7,931 bases of DNA, taken from the NCBI GenBank assembly GCA_031283025.1, contig JAITCP010000142.1, positions 1-7,931 on the forward strand, given 5' to 3'. Under the pieces are notes generated by a model, which did not search any database, had not been told where the DNA came from, and saw nothing but the letters and a program-made list of their open reading frames with translations. Shown here one piece after another: positions 6,435-7,931 of this stretch; position 1 is the first letter of the stretch, and every line of letters begins with the position of its first letter. The stretch is from Spirochaetaceae bacterium (lineage in GTDB: Bacteria > Spirochaetota > Spirochaetia > Treponematales > Breznakiellaceae). Made by a program: the position numbers and the translations under genes.

Positions 6435-6530
6435 GCGTTTTTAGAAAAAAAATTATAAATAGTTGCATTTTTTTTGGTTTTTTTTTCATTTTTTAATGAA
6501 AAAAGAAAAAATCAGAAAAAAAGAGACATT
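6435..6530. other. A/T-tract intergenic segment with a 10-bp inverted repeat
   Basis: This stretch is nearly all A and T with several runs of 6-10. TTTTTTCATT (6481-6490) and AATGAAAAAA (6495-6504) form a perfect inverted repeat around TTTT. It lies upstream of the mraZ promoter and probably forms curved DNA or an UP-like region. A terminator role is not excluded, but no known gene ends here on either strand. Confidence 0.5.
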
Positions 6531-6533
6531 TTC

Positions 6534-6580
6534 CCTGGTAAATAGAGGCGTTTTTCCCGGGAAAAAGAGCGATTGCCAGG
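6534..6580. repeat. Perfect 16-bp palindrome within a longer imperfect inverted repeat
   Basis: TTTTTCCCGGGAAAAA at 6551-6566 is a perfect palindrome. CCTGG (6534-6538) and CCAGG (6576-6580) pair outside it, with a 3-bp offset between the two symmetry centres. The right arm overlaps the predicted -35 element of the plus-strand promoter, so a dimeric regulator operator is possible. No regulator is identified. Confidence 0.55.
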
Positions 6581-6601
6581 TTTCAGCGGCTTTGATATGG
6601 T
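6573..6601 (+). promoter_or_regulatory. Predicted promoter of the 89-codon gene, possibly leaderless
   Basis: TTGCCA (6573-6578) is followed after 17 bp by TATGGT (6596-6601). The -10 ends 6 nt before the ATG at 6608, so transcription would begin at or next to the start codon. There is no Shine-Dalgarno sequence upstream of that ATG, which agrees with a leaderless message. The -10 has only 4 of 6 consensus bases. Confidence 0.45.
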
Positions 6602-6607
6602 AAAGTA

Positions 6608-6877
6608 ATGTTTACAGAGGATTTTTTCATTGTGTTTCCTGAGGGGGATGTCCAGGAAGTGCCGAACCGGCTGCCCTTTAACGCGCTGGTGGATATGAAC
6701 GGCCATGTCCTCTACCCGCCCCTTCCCACCAATAAAATGATTGTTTTCCGGGTCAGCCGGATAAAAACCGATGAAAATAAGGGAAGCAATGAAACCTTTC
6801 ACTTCCTGGAATTGATGAGCGCTGAGGAATTGCTGCCCTTTACGCGGGATGAAAGGAACATTGCGGATGTCCCCTAA
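6608..6877 (+). CDS. Conserved-looking hypothetical protein, 89 aa
   Basis: I do not recognise this family. The 89-residue product is acidic to neutral, soluble, and has no signal peptide or membrane segment. It opens with M-F-T-E-D-F-F-I-V-F-P-E-G-D-V, has a proline-rich turn (Y-P-P-L-P-T-N, about 36-42), a basic strand (V-F-R-V-S-R-I-K, about 46-53) and an acidic end, suggesting a small mostly beta fold. Support for being real: it is the first gene of a plus-strand pair, overlaps the next gene by 11 nt from that gene's preferred start, has codon use like the neighbouring genes, and has a promoter-like sequence at the right place. An opposite-strand frame over 6512-6895 is less plausible. 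It may be a partner of the nuclease-like protein that follows; that is inference from overlap only. Confidence 0.7.
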   Translation: MFTEDFFIVFPEGDVQEVPNRLPFNALVDMNGHVLYPPLPTNKMIVFRVSRIKTDENKGSNETFHFLELMSAEELLPFTRDERNIADVP

Positions 6878-7547
6878 TAACTTAAAAATCGGCATAGAAA
6901 ATGAAAGCAGCCTCCACCGTTCCCTTAAATTCCGCTATGCCTTACCGGGAAAAACGGAAGCGGAAAGGGCCGGCTTTATCTGCGATGCCATAGGGGAGGA
7001 AGATGAAGCGGTGGAAATACAAACCGCAAACTTTACCGCCTTAAAAAGAAAAATCCCCGCCCTGTTAAAGGAGGGGAAGGTCAGGCTGATTTATCCGGTT
7101 ATTGTCAACAAGACCATAGAACTTTACGATAACGACGGTAATCTGATTCACCGGAAAAAAAGCCCCCTAAAGGGCAAGGTTTGGGATATATTTAACGAAC
7201 TTATTTATGCCCCGGCCCTGATAAAAATGCGCGGCCTTATTATAGAGATTGCCCTGGTAAACGCTGTTGAACGCCGCCGGAACGACGGTAAAGGATCGTA
7301 CCACCGGAAAGGGATAAGCATTGAAGACCGGATTCTGGAAAACATGATAGAAAGAATAATCCTTAAAAGAAAGGGGGATTGGCGGCGTTTTCTGCCCCTG
7401 AAGGGGGAAATCACCAAAAAAACCCTTGCCTCTGCGGCCAAAATTAAGCCCCTCCTGGCGCAAAGAACCCTGTACGTACTGGAAAAAGCCGGTTTGGTAA
7501 AAAAAATTGAAAAACAGGAAAGAAGCTGGGTTTACCGGACCGTTTAA
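6867..7547 (+). CDS. PD-(D/E)XK-like nuclease-fold protein with C-terminal winged helix
   Basis: The start at 6867 is preferred because AAAGGAA (6852-6858) lies 8 nt upstream. An ATG at 6849 has no ribosome site. In this 226-residue numbering the N-terminal half looks like a restriction-endonuclease-like core: E11/E13 in I-E-N-E-S-S-L-H, G-F-I-C-D (D40), V-E-I-Q-T-A-N-F (E50, Q52), then a basic helix (L-K-R-K, 59-62), a strand V-R-L-I-Y-P-V-I, and R-K-K-S-P-L-K-G (96-103). Residues about 152-226 form a winged-helix-like end (L-L-A-Q-R-T-L-Y-V-L-E-K-A-G-L-V). I recognise the E-I-Q-T-x-N-F plus K-S-P-x-x-G layout from an uncharacterised family (recalled as DUF8091). Nuclease activity is unproven; E-x-Q in place of E-x-K is known in BglII. 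The gene overlaps the 89-codon gene by 11 nt, so the two are probably cotranslated. Confidence 0.75.
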   Translation: MSPNNLKIGIENESSLHRSLKFRYALPGKTEAERAGFICDAIGEEDEAVEIQTANFTALKRKIPALLKEGKVRLIYPVIVNKTIELYDNDGNLIHRKKSPLKGKVWDIFNELIYAPALIKMRGLIIEIALVNAVERRRNDGKGSYHRKGISIEDRILENMIERIILKRKGDWRRFLPLKGEITKKTLASAAKIKPLLAQRTLYVLEKAGLVKKIEKQERSWVYRTV

Positions 7548-7594
7548 GTTGTTATGATTACCTTGTATACAGGACTTTATATGTAATTGGAGGT

Positions 7595-7622
7595 TTGAAT
7601 TTATTCATAAATTATGTATATT
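7595..7622 (+). promoter_or_regulatory. Predicted promoter of the lipoprotein gene
   Basis: TTGAAT (7595-7600), 16-bp spacer, TATATT (7617-7622). The region is very AT-rich, so chance matches are likely; TATAAA at 7625-7630 is an alternative -10. No clear terminator for the preceding gene is visible between 7548 and 7594. Confidence 0.4.
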
Positions 7623-7646
7623 TATATAAATAACAAGGAGTTAATA

Positions 7647-7931
7647 ATGAAGAAACAGGTTTTTTCTCGTTTGTATAGTGCTCTGTTTATTGTATGCTTT
7701 GTTTTGACAGCATGTGATTCTTTTAACAATACTGTTAACAATAAACCAGAGGAATTAGAATCCAGGGATTTAGAGAAATATAAAAAAATCGGTGAAATTG
7801 TCGCAGCAAAAGAATATTCACTGGAAAATTATGATTGTGCAAACTTTGCTACACAATTTTATCAGGATTGCTATAAGGCAGGATTACCCGTACGTATAAG
7901 GATTGGAGTAAGCGGTGGAGAGAGATTTAGT
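7647..7931 (+). CDS. Lipoprotein, possible transglutaminase-like peptidase (partial, runs off the window)
   Basis: The open frame starts at an ATG with AAGGAG (7635-7640) six bases upstream and continues 95 codons to the window edge without a stop. The N-terminus is a lipoprotein signal: M-K-K, a hydrophobic stretch (about 9-21) and lipobox L-T-A-C with Cys23 as the lipidated residue. After an acidic linker comes Y-D-C-A-N-F-A-T-Q-F-Y (62-72), with Cys64 placed like the nucleophile of transglutaminase-like or other papain-fold peptidases, then A-G-L-P-V-R-I-R-I-G-V, which fits the strand after that helix. The expected His and Asp would lie beyond the edge, so the enzyme call is tentative. GC is about 34% by hand count, well below the upstream genes, suggesting a later acquisition or a lineage-specific gene. 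Confidence 0.75.
   Translation, partial: MKKQVFSRLYSALFIVCFVLTACDSFNNTVNNKPEELESRDLEKYKKIGEIVAAKEYSLENYDCANFATQFYQDCYKAGLPVRIRIGVSGGERFS

Noticed and set aside
6849..6866. Upstream ATG at 6849 as the start of the nuclease-like gene
   Set aside because: No Shine-Dalgarno precedes it, whereas AAAGGAA is well spaced for the ATG at 6867.
6512..6895. 127-codon minus-strand frame
   Set aside because: It lies antisense to two plus-strand genes with better start signals and a recognisable fold, has no domain signature, and its start sits inside the nuclease-like gene.
7561..7573. Near-palindrome CCTTGTATACAGG as a terminator or operator
   Set aside because: It is short and imperfect, without a T run, in AT-rich DNA where such matches are common.

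Overview
The window carries most of a bacterial division and cell wall (dcw) cluster on the minus strand and a divergent set of genes on the plus strand. The gene order mraZ-rsmH-ftsL-murF-mraY-ftsW-ftsQ, without ftsI or murE between ftsL and murF, together with spirochaete-like sequence features (for example the RsmH motif region), points to a Treponema-like spirochaete. The roughly 50% GC codon usage and the palindromic intergenic repeats would fit the termite-gut clade (T. primitia / T. azotonutricium type). That placement is inference from gene order and sequence style, not a database result.

Minus strand, reading from about 6434 down to 1: a sigma-70-type promoter (TTGACG-16-TAAAAT) with an A/T-tract upstream region drives mraZ. 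Four perfect-register 10-bp direct repeats (AAAGTGG cores) sit from the predicted transcription start into the leader and are the likely autoregulatory MraZ boxes. Next come rsmH (16S rRNA m4C1402 methyltransferase), a short FtsL-like divisome protein, murF, mraY, ftsW and ftsQ. Five of the six junctions are 5-nt gaps or 4-11-nt overlaps and the sixth is a 13-nt gap, so this is one translationally coupled operon. MurF and MraY supply lipid I for septal peptidoglycan, FtsW polymerises glycan, FtsQ/FtsL form the periplasmic divisome scaffold, and MraZ sets expression.

After ftsQ the packing breaks. Positions 1-158 are a cluster of hairpins: a 17-bp terminal inverted repeat enclosing about 121 bp, and two 35-bp palindromes with different 15-bp arms but the same 5-nt loop. 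One of them contains the last codons and the stop of ftsQ. This is the least explained part of the window.

Plus strand: the 6336-6607 intergenic region holds A/T tracts, a perfect 16-bp palindrome and a predicted promoter placed so that transcription would start at or beside the ATG of an 89-codon unknown gene. That gene overlaps a 226-codon gene for a PD-(D/E)XK-like protein with an E-x-Q active-site signature and a C-terminal winged helix. From 7647 to the edge is the start of an AT-rich (about 34% GC) lipoprotein gene with a cysteine motif suggestive of a transglutaminase-like peptidase, compositionally unlike the rest.
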